Positions 8,542 to 15,800 of a stretch of 39,142 bases of DNA are shown here, piece by piece (position 1 is the first letter of the stretch; every line of letters begins with the position of its first letter). The position numbers were made by a program, and so were the translations under genes. Under the pieces are notes generated by a model, which did no database searches, was not told the origin of the DNA, and was given only the letters and a program-made list of their open reading frames with translations. The DNA comes from Candidatus Nitrosocaldaceae archaeon (lineage in GTDB: Archaea > Thermoproteota > Nitrososphaeria > Nitrososphaerales > Nitrosocaldaceae), in NCBI GenBank assembly GCA_026002835.1, contig BPGC01000018.1, positions 1-39,142 on the forward strand, written 5' to 3'.

Positions 8542-8922
8542 ATGAGAGTTAATAACATGCGATATATATACATTGGAGGAGGTATAGCTGCTGTAGCAAT
8601 AGCTATATTGCTATCTTTTACATTATCAAGCAATGCTGAAGTACTTGAGGTAGATGCCTTTAGAGATCAAGCTGATGTAGTAGGCTTTTATAGAGTTACA
8701 CTAAAGAATAATAGTGATGAGGATATAACAAATATAGTTGTAGATTTTGGAAATCATGAAGTAAAGATACCAAAACTTGCTGCTAAGCAGTCTATAATAA
8801 TATCACCAACAGAAGAGGTAACCTCAAATTATATAATAGTTAGAGCAGATCCAGATATATTCATAGAGAAAGAGTTTAGAAGTGCTCCTAGAATGCCTGG
8901 TATGATAGGAGGCATGGGCTAA
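8542..8922 (+). CDS. Membrane-anchored extracytoplasmic beta-domain protein
   Basis: 126 residues: an N-terminal signal-anchor helix (about 8-30), an extracytoplasmic beta-rich domain of about 85 residues resembling an Ig-like fold (VDAFRDQADVVGFYRVTLKN, then alternating strands), and a Met/Gly/Pro-rich end (PRMPGMIGGMG). A start at ATG 8557 (MRYIYIGGG) is equally possible, because CTTAAAT at about 8528-8534 is 25 nt upstream of it. The Met-rich tail could bind copper, which would fit a copper-dependent ammonia oxidizer; this is speculation. No named family recognised. Confidence 0.62.
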   Translation: MRVNNMRYIYIGGGIAAVAIAILLSFTLSSNAEVLEVDAFRDQADVVGFYRVTLKNNSDEDITNIVVDFGNHEVKIPKLAAKQSIIISPTEEVTSNYIIVRADPDIFIEKEFRSAPRMPGMIGGMG

Positions 8923-9092
8923 ATATTTTTAATTTTTATCAAATTGTTACTCTTTAAAATATTACAATATCATGCATCTATTTAGAATCTTGTGATACTT
9001 GATATTGATCAATAATAGTTTGGTATAATAATGGAAAATGAAGAGATGAATTTATGTGTTATTAATAGTTTATACTAGAATTAAAGTTATAC

Positions 9093-9108
9093 ATAAAAAG
9101 TAAAAAGG
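9093..9108 (-). terminator. U-tract terminator downstream of amoA
   Basis: Just past the amoA stop the RNA would read two U5 runs (CCTTTTTACTTTTTATG on the minus strand) without a strong hairpin. Archaeal RNA polymerase terminates at such oligo-U tracts. The rest of 8923-9120 holds only a 12-bp palindrome (9003-9014, centred on TGATCA) and no gene. Confidence 0.5.
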
Positions 9109-9120
9109 AATGGATTTTGT

Positions 9121-9774
9121 TTAATCCCACTTACTCCACGCTGCAGCCCATCTGTATGTCCAAGTATTCAACTTTGCTCCAAGAGCTGCAATTGGTGGAC
9201 ATATGACTGCACTAATACCTGCTCCTAGTGCTACTGGACTGTTATAGAACTTACCTACCTGTGGCTCAACTGGTGTCATGTATGCTGGTAATGTTGGCCT
9301 TGGGTACTTGAATGCGATCTCTAATGGATCTACTATGGTCATGTAGTTGATCATGTTGAATAGTGGGAATGACATTCCTGCTAGTGCTCCGCCTATCAAT
9401 ATTAATGCGTGTTTATTCTTATTTGTAGCCCAATATGCTAGATCGAGTAGCATACAGCTTGGTATGAATGCTGGCCACCTCATAAAGTCATATGGATAAC
9501 CCAAACCGCCAATCCATGCCCACATAGCTACCCATCCATACACAGTCATGATCAAACCATAATAGGTAGCCGTTCCAGGTACTCCAGTGAATAGCAGGTA
9601 ATAAACAGCTCCGACTACAGTCATTGTTGACAAACCTAAACTAAAGATTACATATGATGTCCAGCCCCAGTCAGAGTAGAATAGATAGTCTCCAGTGTTG
9701 ATGACTAGTAGTGTTGAGTTTACTGCAACTACCACTATGAATAGGTAGTGTACTGTACGTCTTATCCAGACCAT
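9121..9774 (-). CDS. amoA: Ammonia monooxygenase subunit A, archaeal type
   Basis: Membrane subunit of the copper enzyme that oxidizes ammonia to hydroxylamine, the energy-yielding step of these archaea. The 217 residues match archaeal AmoA in length and landmarks: MVWIRRTVHYLFIVVVAVNS at the start, VPGTATYYGLIMTVYGWVA, LLDLAYWATNKNKHALI, FKYPRPTLPAYMTP, GKFYNSPVALGAG, and the WTYRWAAAWSKWD end. About six hydrophobic helices. On the minus strand it is downstream of amoX with a 128-bp spacer holding a terminator-like palindrome and its own TATA box, so the two appear to be separately transcribed. amoB and amoC are not in this window. Confidence 0.97.
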   Translation of the reverse strand: MVWIRRTVHYLFIVVVAVNSTLLVINTGDYLFYSDWGWTSYVIFSLGLSTMTVVGAVYYLLFTGVPGTATYYGLIMTVYGWVAMWAWIGGLGYPYDFMRWPAFIPSCMLLDLAYWATNKNKHALILIGGALAGMSFPLFNMINYMTIVDPLEIAFKYPRPTLPAYMTPVEPQVGKFYNSPVALGAGISAVICPPIAALGAKLNTWTYRWAAAWSKWD

Positions 9775-9798
9775 GCTGTCATATATTGAGAATGTCTA

Positions 9799-9813
9799 GT
9801 ATATAAAATTTTA
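9799..9813 (-). promoter_or_regulatory. amoA promoter TATA region
   Basis: On the minus strand AAATTTTATATAC lies 27-37 nt upstream of the amoA ATG, the right distance for a TATA box with a very short leader. A separate promoter here agrees with the terminator-like hairpin just upstream and allows amoA to be expressed more strongly than amoX. Confidence 0.5.
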
Positions 9814-9852
9814 TTTCTAAAGTAAGATGGAAGGATCAATGTCAATTACAAA

Positions 9853-9874
9853 AATTATAACTTAAGTTATAATT
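9853..9874 (-). terminator. Palindromic hairpin with U-run downstream of amoX
   Basis: A perfect 22-bp palindrome centred on CTTAAG ends, on the minus strand, in a run of five T. As RNA it is an AU-rich hairpin followed by U5. An additional U-rich stretch (CCTTTTTCTTT) lies between it and the amoX stop at 9903. It most likely ends amoX transcription upstream of the amoA promoter. Because DNA symmetry this long also suits a dimeric regulator, an operator role is possible. Confidence 0.5.
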
Positions 9875-9902
9875 AATAAAACATAAAGAAAAAGGTTTTT
9901 CG

Positions 9903-10163
9903 TTATCTTTCTGCTACTGGTTTCTCATGAGCGACTTTCCATATGAATATGAAGCCTACCCAGATGATTACTGATAGTACAGTCAGTGCATACATTCCTG
10001 ATGTAAATGCATACGCCCAAGGATAGTATGTGAACCCTACCCAGACACCAAATGCCGTAGCAATCCATGATAGGATAGCCCCAATTATGTACAAGCCCTT
10101 CATATTCTCTGTACGCCTACCGATCATTCGCTCAATTTCATCCCTAGATGGACCTGTGGACAT
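9903..10163 (-). CDS. amoX: AmoX, ammonia monooxygenase-associated membrane protein
   Basis: 86 residues matching the small conserved protein encoded beside amoA in ammonia-oxidizing archaea and proposed as an accessory AMO subunit. The N-terminus MSTGPSRDEIERMIGRRTENMKG is hydrophilic, followed by two transmembrane helices (about 24-46 and 52-76) including FGVWVGFTYYPWAYAFTSG, and a short charged end. A TATA-like CTTAAAAATAC at 10184-10194 is centred 26 nt upstream of the start, so the transcript is nearly leaderless. It is divergent from the LSm gene. Confidence 0.92.
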   Translation of the reverse strand: MSTGPSRDEIERMIGRRTENMKGLYIIGAILSWIATAFGVWVGFTYYPWAYAFTSGMYALTVLSVIIWVGFIFIWKVAHEKPVAER

Positions 10164-10183
10164 TGCATTAATTAAGGAATTAT

Positions 10184-10231
10184 GTATTTTTAAGTCTTAC
10201 GCTTTATCCATTAGTTATTTTAATATATAAG
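10184..10231. promoter_or_regulatory. Divergent promoters of amoX and the LSm operon
   Basis: The 94-bp spacer holds CTTAAAAATAC (minus strand, 10184-10194), 26 nt from the amoX start, and TTTTAATATATAAG (plus strand, about 10218-10231), about 33 nt before the LSm TTG. LSm also has GTGTGAT at 10246-10252 as ribosome binding site, which fixes its TTG start. Confidence 0.45.
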
Positions 10232-10257
10232 TAATAGCAAGAGATGTGTGATAAGAA

Positions 10258-10485
10258 TTGTCAGTAGATATGGCGGTTAAGATATTAAGCGATAGCGTAG
10301 GTAAAGTAGTGTTGATAAAGATGAAGGGAGGAAAAGCTATAAGAGGAACTCTGAAAGGATATGATCAACATATGAATCTATTATTAGAAAATTCACAAGA
10401 GTTACTTGATGAAGGAAATACTGTAGATCTAGGAACAATTGTAGTTAGAGGAGATAATGTAGTAATTATCTCACCTCCAACATGA
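10258..10485 (+). CDS. lsm: Sm-like archaeal RNA-binding protein (SmAP/LSm)
   Basis: 75 residues covering the complete Sm fold: N-terminal helix, Sm1 motif (VGKVVLIKMKGGKAIRGTL, then GYDQHMNLLLEN) and Sm2 motif (VVRGDNVVIISP). It forms a heptameric ring that binds U-rich RNA. The TTG start at 10258 is supported by GTGTGAT five bases upstream. It heads an operon with eL37 (11 bp downstream), a coiled-coil membrane protein and rpiA; the LSm-eL37 pairing is widely conserved in archaea and eases both calls. Confidence 0.95.
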   Translation: MSVDMAVKILSDSVGKVVLIKMKGGKAIRGTLKGYDQHMNLLLENSQELLDEGNTVDLGTIVVRGDNVVIISPPT

Positions 10486-10496
10486 GGTAATGCTAC

Positions 10497-10661
10497 ATGA
10501 AAGGAACTACCTCTATGGGTAAGTTCACTAGAAAGCATGTGCATATAAGATGTAGAAGGTGTGGAAAGAACTCATACCACCTTAGGAGTAAGAGATGTGC
10601 AAGCTGTGGCTTTCCAGATCCAAAATGGAGAAGATACTCCTTCCTTAGGAGAAAATCATGA
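10497..10661 (+). CDS. rpl37e: 50S ribosomal protein eL37 (L37e)
   Basis: A 54-codon gene, easily missed because of its size. It encodes [16 protein letters not shown], then a zinc finger with CRRCG at 19-23 and CASCG at 34-38, and a basic C-terminus ([13 protein letters not shown]). These match eL37, a zinc-binding large-subunit protein that contacts 23S rRNA. GAGGTAAT about 8 nt upstream serves as ribosome binding site. It sits 11 bp after the LSm gene and overlaps the next start by 4 bp (ATGA), so all three are translationally linked. Confidence 0.93.
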   Translation: MKGTTSMGKFTRKHVHIRCRRCGKNSYHLRSKRCASCGFPDPKWRRYSFLRRKS

Positions 10662-11158
10662 ATGAGATACTGCTAATAATATTAGGATCGTTAGCTGGGA
10701 TCATTACAGCATTTGCTATAGAGAAGAAACCTAGAGAGAAGATAGAAAAGCCTACCAATTCTAAATTTGTTTATGAGATGATAAAGAAGATAGATGAGTA
10801 TGAAAAGTTAGGGATTATAAATGAGGAAGAGAAGGAAGAGTTATTATCAGCATATAGAGAAAAGATACCATCTGAACATATTATAATCCAGAAAGTTGAT
10901 CTAAATCCAATCAAGGATGAGTTGATAAATATTCTTGATCAAAGAATCTCTGAGATCAATACTAAAATAGATGCGCTAGCAAAGATTAGAGAGACTAGAG
11001 CAAAACAAGTTAAACCAACTCCTCCTAAAGTTAGTCATATGCCAATAAACATTCCTAGTGCTAAAAACGATGATGTTGAAGATGAAAGGAAAGAGTTGGA
11101 AGAGATAAAGAAGAAGATATTCGATACATTATCAAAGTTAGAAGATACAGAAGTATAA
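10658..11158 (+). CDS. N-terminally anchored coiled-coil protein, unknown
   Basis: 166 residues: an N-terminal hydrophobic helix (3-20) that would anchor it to the membrane, then a charged, heptad-rich helical body (about 36-115), a Pro-rich linker ([16 protein letters not shown]) and a final coiled-coil segment. No enzymatic motif. The start overlaps the eL37 stop (ATGA). Its place between ribosomal and pentose-phosphate genes gives no functional hint. Confidence 0.65.
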   Translation: MNEILLIILGSLAGIITAFAIEKKPREKIEKPTNSKFVYEMIKKIDEYEKLGIINEEEKEELLSAYREKIPSEHIIIQKVDLNPIKDELINILDQRISEINTKIDALAKIRETRAKQVKPTPPKVSHMPINIPSAKNDDVEDERKELEEIKKKIFDTLSKLEDTEV

Positions 11159-11186
11159 TTATATGGCTTATTATTAAATATCAAGC

Positions 11187-11846
11187 ATGAAAGCGTTTGT
11201 AGATGCTGGCAAATATGTTAGAGATGGTATGATAATAGGCTTAGGTTCAGGGAGTACAATAGCTAAATTACTTGATCTATTGAATCAAAGAATAAAGGAT
11301 GAGAATTTAAAGATCAAAGTTATACCAACATCATTACAAATAAAATTAAAAGCAGAAGAACTAGGATTAGAGATAGCAGATGATACTCTTATACCAAAGA
11401 TAGATCTTGTATATGATGGAGCAGATCAGATAGATGATAATTTGAACATGATAAAAGGTGGAGGAGGAGCATTATTAAGAGAGAAGATAGTTATGTATGC
11501 ATCTAAGAAGAGCATAATATTAGCAGATGATAAGAAATATGTAAGAAAATTGGATTGGAAGGTTCCCATTGAAGTATTGCCATATGCTAGGAGTTATGTT
11601 ATAAAGAGGCTAGAAAGCATGAATGGAAAGCCTATTATAAGAATGCTTAATAAAGGATACCCATTCATAACAGAGAATGGTAATATCATACTTGATACAG
11701 ATTTTGGAGTTATAGAAGAACCAGAAGAGCTAGAGCAGAAAGTAAGATCTATTCCAGGAGTAATAGAGATAGGTATATTCGTGAGAAGTGCGAATATATA
11801 CTATAGGTTGATCGATGATGAAAGGTTCGAGATTAGAGAACAATGA
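11187..11846 (+). CDS. rpiA: Ribose-5-phosphate isomerase A
   Basis: Interconverts ribose-5-phosphate and ribulose-5-phosphate, which supplies ribose for nucleotides in archaea without an oxidative pentose phosphate pathway. In 219 residues the RpiA signatures are GLGSGST (18-24, phosphate binding), DGADQID (77-83, with D77 and D80), and KGGGGALLREK (90-100, with K90 and the catalytic base E99). The length is normal, with a slightly shortened N-terminus. It is the last large gene of the LSm/eL37 operon direction, 28 bp after the coiled-coil gene. Confidence 0.95.
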   Translation: MKAFVDAGKYVRDGMIIGLGSGSTIAKLLDLLNQRIKDENLKIKVIPTSLQIKLKAEELGLEIADDTLIPKIDLVYDGADQIDDNLNMIKGGGGALLREKIVMYASKKSIILADDKKYVRKLDWKVPIEVLPYARSYVIKRLESMNGKPIIRMLNKGYPFITENGNIILDTDFGVIEEPEELEQKVRSIPGVIEIGIFVRSANIYYRLIDDERFEIREQ

Positions 11847-11856
11847 TATAGATAGA

Positions 11857-11955
11857 ATGTTATTAACAAGTATAGATAAACTAAGTTTAGAATGTTATAT
11901 AGAAGTTCATGAAGAGTGTAAAGAGAATAGTTGTAGTTGCATATGCCATCATTAA
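11857..11955 (+). CDS. Cys/His-rich mini-protein (32 residues), candidate metal binder
   Basis: A short frame 10 bp after rpiA encodes 32 residues. Cysteines stand at 13, 21, 26, 28 and 30 and histidines at 18, 31 and 32; the C-terminal run is CKENSCSCICHH. Eight potential metal ligands in 20 residues is far more than chance in AT-rich DNA, where TGT/TGC/CAT codons are rare. It could be a zinc or copper chelating peptide. No ribosome binding site is obvious. The stop lies 3 bp before the end of the convergent amidohydrolase gene. Confidence 0.45.
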   Translation: MLLTSIDKLSLECYIEVHEECKENSCSCICHH

Positions 11956-11958
11956 TTT

Positions 11959-13305
11959 TTATCTTGCTATATATTTTCCATATCCTGCTTTACCTATTAT
12001 CATTCCATCTTCCATAACAACCTCTCCTCTTACCATAGTTAACACTGGCCAGCCTCTTAATATCATATTATCGTATATAGTATAATCTGAGTATGAATTC
12101 AATATATCTGGAGTAACTCTAACCTCTTTATCTAGATCAATTATTGTTAGATCTGCATCGTATCCTATTGCTATGTTACCTTTATTCTTTAGATTGAATA
12201 TCCTTGCTTGGTTATAACTCGTTATCTTTACCAACTGCTCTAACGTTATTCTATTCTTATTAACTCCTTCACTAAGCATTACTGGTAGTATTGTAGCAAC
12301 GCCTGGAAAACCAGCTAATGCATTCCATACTGTGTTATCTGCTAATTTATCTTTTAACCTATTTGCTACATGATCTGATCCAATACAATCTATCTGATCA
12401 TTCTTTAATGCATTCCATAATACTACTTGATCATCCTTGCTTCTTAATGGAGGAACTACCTTTCCTCTTAGATCAAAGTCATATGTATGAGTTAGATAAT
12501 GAGGACATGTCTCTATATATACTCTAGAAGATCTTTTAGCATCTAATGCTGCTTCTAAACCTTCTCTAGAACCAATATGAGGTAGATAAAGAGTATAATC
12601 ATCAATACTTTTAAGAAACTCTATAGCTATCCTCTCACTCTTACTAGGTCTTGCATCACTCCATGCTTTTAGATCATTCCTAACGCTTTTTAATTTATTG
12701 ATACCATTCTTGCATATCTCTGGATCTTCTGCATGAACAATTATCACATCATCCTTTGAATTCCTTATTGTATTTATTATCATCTCTTTATCAGTATCAA
12801 CCTCTCTTTCTATTATCTGATCATTATAAGGATCCATATCCATATAGATCTTTCCTAATCCTTTCTGCAAATTCATATAAAGTTTAAATGATCTTATGCC
12901 TTTACTTCTACAATAGTCCATTTCATCTATCTGTTCTTTTAATAATATAGATGCATGATAAGCATAATCTATTATATGTGTATTAACACTTAGATGTTTC
13001 ATTAGGTTCTCTTTATATGAACCATAAAGTCTGAACATCCTCATCATGCATGTAACACCTCCAGTTGCTGCAGATCTAGACTCATGCTCAGCTGCTCTCT
13101 CTATAGGCTCAAATACTCCATAATGAACGTGAGGATCGATAACTCCTGGAATTATATAACGTTTTTCTGCGTTAATAACCTTATCTGCAACAGGTCTATC
13201 ATTTGTTATTATAGATATTCTAGAATCTTTAATTCCTATATTCTTCTTTATTATCCCTATATTTGGTATTGCTAATGAACCATTTACTATTAGAGTATCT
13301 AGCAT
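11959..13305 (-). CDS. Cyclic amidohydrolase (dihydroorotase/hydantoinase family)
   Basis: A TIM-barrel metal hydrolase of cyclic amides. Counted from ATG 13305, the metal ligands of the dihydroorotase/hydantoinase/allantoinase family are all present: DPHVH with H59 and H61, the carboxylated lysine in SFKLYMN (K141), HAEDP (H191), LPHIGS (H243) and GSDH (D311). The C-terminal IGYDADLTIIDLD closes the beta-sandwich. At 448 residues it is longer than pyrimidine-pathway PyrC of type II, so dihydropyrimidinase or allantoinase remain possible. An ATG at 13350 would leave only 3 bp to the divergent gene; the shared TATA box at 13324-13335 supports 13305. Confidence 0.85.
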   Translation of the reverse strand: MLDTLIVNGSLAIPNIGIIKKNIGIKDSRISIITNDRPVADKVINAEKRYIIPGVIDPHVHYGVFEPIERAAEHESRSAATGGVTCMMRMFRLYGSYKENLMKHLSVNTHIIDYAYHASILLKEQIDEMDYCRSKGIRSFKLYMNLQKGLGKIYMDMDPYNDQIIEREVDTDKEMIINTIRNSKDDVIIVHAEDPEICKNGINKLKSVRNDLKAWSDARPSKSERIAIEFLKSIDDYTLYLPHIGSREGLEAALDAKRSSRVYIETCPHYLTHTYDFDLRGKVVPPLRSKDDQVVLWNALKNDQIDCIGSDHVANRLKDKLADNTVWNALAGFPGVATILPVMLSEGVNKNRITLEQLVKITSYNQARIFNLKNKGNIAIGYDADLTIIDLDKEVRVTPDILNSYSDYTIYDNMILRGWPVLTMVRGEVVMEDGMIIGKAGYGKYIAR

Positions 13306-13323
13306 TGCTATCATAATATTAGG

Positions 13324-13335
13324 ATATATATTAAA
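13324..13335. promoter_or_regulatory. Shared bidirectional TATA box
   Basis: The self-complementary ATATATAT followed by TAAA is centred about 24.5 nt from both the minus-strand ATG at 13305 and the plus-strand ATG at 13354. That equal spacing is what leaderless transcription in both directions from one TATA element would require, and it sets the amidohydrolase start. Confidence 0.5.
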
Positions 13336-13353
13336 GTCTATCATACTCATCTT

Positions 13354-14208
13354 ATGAGCCTAAAAGATAGATTATACAAAGATGGAATAATAGTGATGCC
13401 AGGAGTATATGATGCATTAACTGCAAGGATAGCAGAAGAGATAGGATTTGAGGTTATCTTCCAGTCTGGGTATAGTGTATCAGCAAGTATATTAGGAATG
13501 CCAGATTACGGTTTTCTGCATGCTGGTGATACATTAGAACAAGCAAAAAGGATAGTTAATGCTACAGATCTCCCATTAATAGTTGATATAGATACTGGAT
13601 ATGGTAATCCATTAAATGTGTGGAAGATCATAAAAGACCTTGATAATATAGGTGTTGCTGGAGTATTCTTAGAAGATCAAGTATGGCCAAAGAGGTGTGG
13701 TCATATGCAAGGCAAACAAGTTATTGAGAGCAAAGAATATGTACAAAAGCTAAAGGCATCTGTAGATGCAAAGAGCGAAGATTTCATAATAGTTGCTAGA
13801 ACCGATGCTTTAGAACCACTTGGAATAGATGAAGCTATTAGAAGAGGAAGATTGTATAAAGATATAGGTGCAGATGTTATATTTGTAGAAGCTCCTAGAA
13901 GTATAGAAGAGATGAGGAAGATATGTTCTTCCATCGATGCTCCATTGGTAGCAAATATGATCGAGGGAGGAAAGACACCATTATTATCAGCAAAAGAGTT
14001 GGAAGAGATCGGTTATAAGATTGCAGTATTTCCATTATCAGCATTATTAACATCTGCATATGCAATAAAGAATGTATTCAAAGTATTGAAAGATGATGGT
14101 ATAACAACTTCATATATGGATAAGATGATCAAATTTGAAGAGTTTAACAGACTTGTAGGGTTAGATGAATATAAAAAACTTGAAGAACGGTATAAACTAA
14201 CCTCTTAA
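13354..14208 (+). CDS. Isocitrate lyase/PEP mutase family lyase (methylisocitrate lyase-like)
   Basis: 284 residues of the ICL/PEPM superfamily, TIM-barrel enzymes that cleave or form C-C bonds at alpha-oxo-acid carboxylates with Mg2+. Key pieces: PGVYDALTARIAEE near the N-terminus, FQSGYSVSASILGMPD (36-51), the metal-binding DIDTGYG (78-84), LEDQVWPKRCGHMQGK (106-121, with the catalytic-loop cysteine C115), and ARTDA. KRCGH is typical of methylisocitrate lyase, but 2,3-dimethylmalate lyase and oxaloacetate hydrolase or decarboxylase share it, so the substrate is unresolved. Divergent from the amidohydrolase with a shared promoter; its end overlaps the next gene by 12 bp. Confidence 0.85.
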   Translation: MSLKDRLYKDGIIVMPGVYDALTARIAEEIGFEVIFQSGYSVSASILGMPDYGFLHAGDTLEQAKRIVNATDLPLIVDIDTGYGNPLNVWKIIKDLDNIGVAGVFLEDQVWPKRCGHMQGKQVIESKEYVQKLKASVDAKSEDFIIVARTDALEPLGIDEAIRRGRLYKDIGADVIFVEAPRSIEEMRKICSSIDAPLVANMIEGGKTPLLSAKELEEIGYKIAVFPLSALLTSAYAIKNVFKVLKDDGITTSYMDKMIKFEEFNRLVGLDEYKKLEERYKLTS

Positions 14209-14748
14209 TTGTATATTTTCTAATATATCTAACTCTCTATTTATCTGCTCTGGATCTTCTGGACCATAGCTTATAAGTATTCTATCTCCATCTTTGAATA
14301 TATATTTATCATAAGCATTATTCTTCTCACTATTAACATAGAACTTTAATGTATTATTTTCATCATTACAATAACTAGTTCCATTATCTAATGTAAGACA
14401 ATCCCGAGTAAACTCCATCCCTAGTGTCTTAAATAAGAATCCTAGATTAACGTTAGTAGCATGCATATGAACTGTATAGCCATCTCTACTCTCAAAATGT
14501 ATATAATCTGATTGTATTTGGTACTTTGGCTCTGAAAAGTCTACTACTTGTTTACCATTTACCATAACAAGCATTACTGCATGTTTATGTGTAGAACCTA
14601 CTGCTCCAAACTGTGCTGTTTCTGGTGGATTTTGCATGTAAGCAAATACACCTACTCCAATTGCAGCTATTACTGCTGCTATTATTCCTATGCCTATATA
14701 CTGACCTCTAGTCATCCCTTTTTTAGCTTGTTGCTTCTTCTTTGTCAT
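14197..14748 (-). CDS. Membrane-anchored exported protein with histidine-rich domain
   Basis: 183 residues: a Lys-rich cytoplasmic start, one transmembrane helix (about 17-38) and an extracytoplasmic domain. The domain begins GSTHKHAVMLVMVNGK and contains KYQIQSDYIHFE and GYTVHMHATNVNLGF, placing histidines at 54, 56, 84, 94 and 96. C117 and C127 could form a disulfide. This pattern is conserved in exported proteins of ammonia-oxidizing archaea; metal (copper) binding is likely but unproven. Convergent with the lyase, sharing 12 bp. Confidence 0.65.
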   Translation of the reverse strand: MTKKKQQAKKGMTRGQYIGIGIIAAVIAAIGVGVFAYMQNPPETAQFGAVGSTHKHAVMLVMVNGKQVVDFSEPKYQIQSDYIHFESRDGYTVHMHATNVNLGFLFKTLGMEFTRDCLTLDNGTSYCNDENNTLKFYVNSEKNNAYDKYIFKDGDRILISYGPEDPEQINRELDILENIQLRG

Positions 14749-14787
14749 GAAGATTGTATGAATTGATTCTAATTTAAATATATAGCA

Positions 14788-14877
14788 TGGACCGGGCGGG
14801 AATTTCTAGCATATGCTATTCGAACCCGCGACCTCTCGCTTGCGAAGCGAGCATTACTACCCCTGAACTACCGGCCC
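14788..14877 (-). tRNA. tRNA-Ala (anticodon CGC) with a 17-nt T-loop insertion
   Basis: On the minus strand: acceptor GGGCCGG (14877-14871) pairs with CCGGTCC (14795-14789), and the third pair is G3:U70, the alanine identity element. A73 follows, with no encoded CCA. The anticodon stem is CTCGC/GCGAG with loop TTCGCAA, giving anticodon CGC. The D-stem is weak (GTT/AAT plus a C:T mismatch). The T-stem GCGGG (14829-14825) pairs with CCCGC (14800-14796), but 24 nt rather than 7 separate them. The extra 17 nt contain the self-complementary TAGCATATGCTA and must be removed as a non-canonical intron. Without it the tRNA is a normal 73 nt. Confidence 0.92.
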
Positions 14878-14905
14878 ATGTTCTCCTTATTAGCATAACT
14901 ATATA

Positions 14906-15319
14906 TCAATCGATCTGTTTTGCACCGCAATTAGCACAAAACTTTGCTGTTAATGATAGTTCAATACCACATTCATGACAATACTTTTTTGTTACTTTCT
15001 CTTCTTTAAACTCTTTCTTCAGTTCCATACCAGCACCAAAGTATGATGTTATAGCTCCAGTAGGTTTGAACTCTTCATCTATCTTTTCTTCGTAAGGAAT
15101 ATCTCTCTCTTCAATAAATAACATCAACCTAGGAACCTTATGTCTTGGATGCATACCATCTTCATTATGACATTTTTCAGCATCTAACTTACAATCCATC
15201 TCTACTATCTCTCCTAACCAATGAGCAAACTTTCTTAGTATTGTATCTGGGGTTGAATAGGTCAGACTATGAGTTGACATGTATTCCTCAGTTGCAGCTT
15301 TACTATTGAATACCTTCAT
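14906..15319 (-). CDS. Unknown protein with C-terminal zinc ribbon
   Basis: 137 residues. The N-terminal 105 residues match no family I know and contain a central Cys/His patch (C43, C50, H51, H57, H60). The C-terminus is a zinc ribbon CHECG...CANCGAK with cysteines at 114, 117, 128 and 131. The neighbouring genes at 15352 and 16219 end in almost the same ribbon, so the group may share a partner. It lies just downstream of tRNA-Ala on the same strand, 32 bp after the next zinc-ribbon gene. Confidence 0.62.
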   Translation of the reverse strand: MKVFNSKAATEEYMSTHSLTYSTPDTILRKFAHWLGEIVEMDCKLDAEKCHNEDGMHPRHKVPRLMLFIEERDIPYEEKIDEEFKPTGAITSYFGAGMELKKEFKEEKVTKKYCHECGIELSLTAKFCANCGAKQID

Positions 15320-15351
15320 ACTATCTTTATATTAAATGATGGTATTATCCT

Positions 15352-15747
15352 TTACTGCTTAGCTCCACATTTAGTACAAAACTTTGCTGTTTCTGGTATC
15401 TTTGCATTACATGATTTACATCTACGCTCTTCTTTTTGCTCAACTCTAGGTTTTGTAAATGTTTCATAATCTGGAATAGGCATGGGTTTTGTTCCTTCTT
15501 CAACCTTCTCTTCTTTACCTATAGCTTTATCCAATTCTAGCATTACTTTGACTGTAAGAAAGCCTAGTGAAGCGAATAACTTGACAAACTCACCCATTCT
15601 AGCAAAGAACTCTCTTTCATCTAACTTGCCTTGTTCAAATAATGCTTGAGCATCTAAGAATGCTTCATACTTACCTTGTACATCATTAAGTAAACTCTTC
15701 AACTTCTCTATTAGAGGTCCTCTAGTATTATATCCTAGATTCTCCAT
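15352..15747 (-). CDS. Helical protein with C-terminal zinc ribbon
   Basis: 131 residues: an all-helical N-terminal domain (about 8-80, including LIEKLKSLLNDVQGKYEAFLDAQALFEQG), a charged linker rich in E, K and P, and a zinc ribbon CKSCN...CTKCGAK with cysteines at 110, 113, 124 and 127. No enzymatic residues visible. It sits between another zinc-ribbon protein and thioredoxin, all on the minus strand, perhaps one operon. Confidence 0.62.
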   Translation of the reverse strand: MENLGYNTRGPLIEKLKSLLNDVQGKYEAFLDAQALFEQGKLDEREFFARMGEFVKLFASLGFLTVKVMLELDKAIGKEEKVEEGTKPMPIPDYETFTKPRVEQKEERRCKSCNAKIPETAKFCTKCGAKQ

Positions 15748-15800
15748 AGCATTATTAGGAATTTCAAGTATATATTACTCTTTAAATAAAATGAGATGGT

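Noticed and set aside
9003..9014. 12-bp palindrome centred on TGATCA downstream of amoA
   Set aside because: Short AT-rich palindromes are common in this base composition and it has no T-run or promoter at a useful distance.
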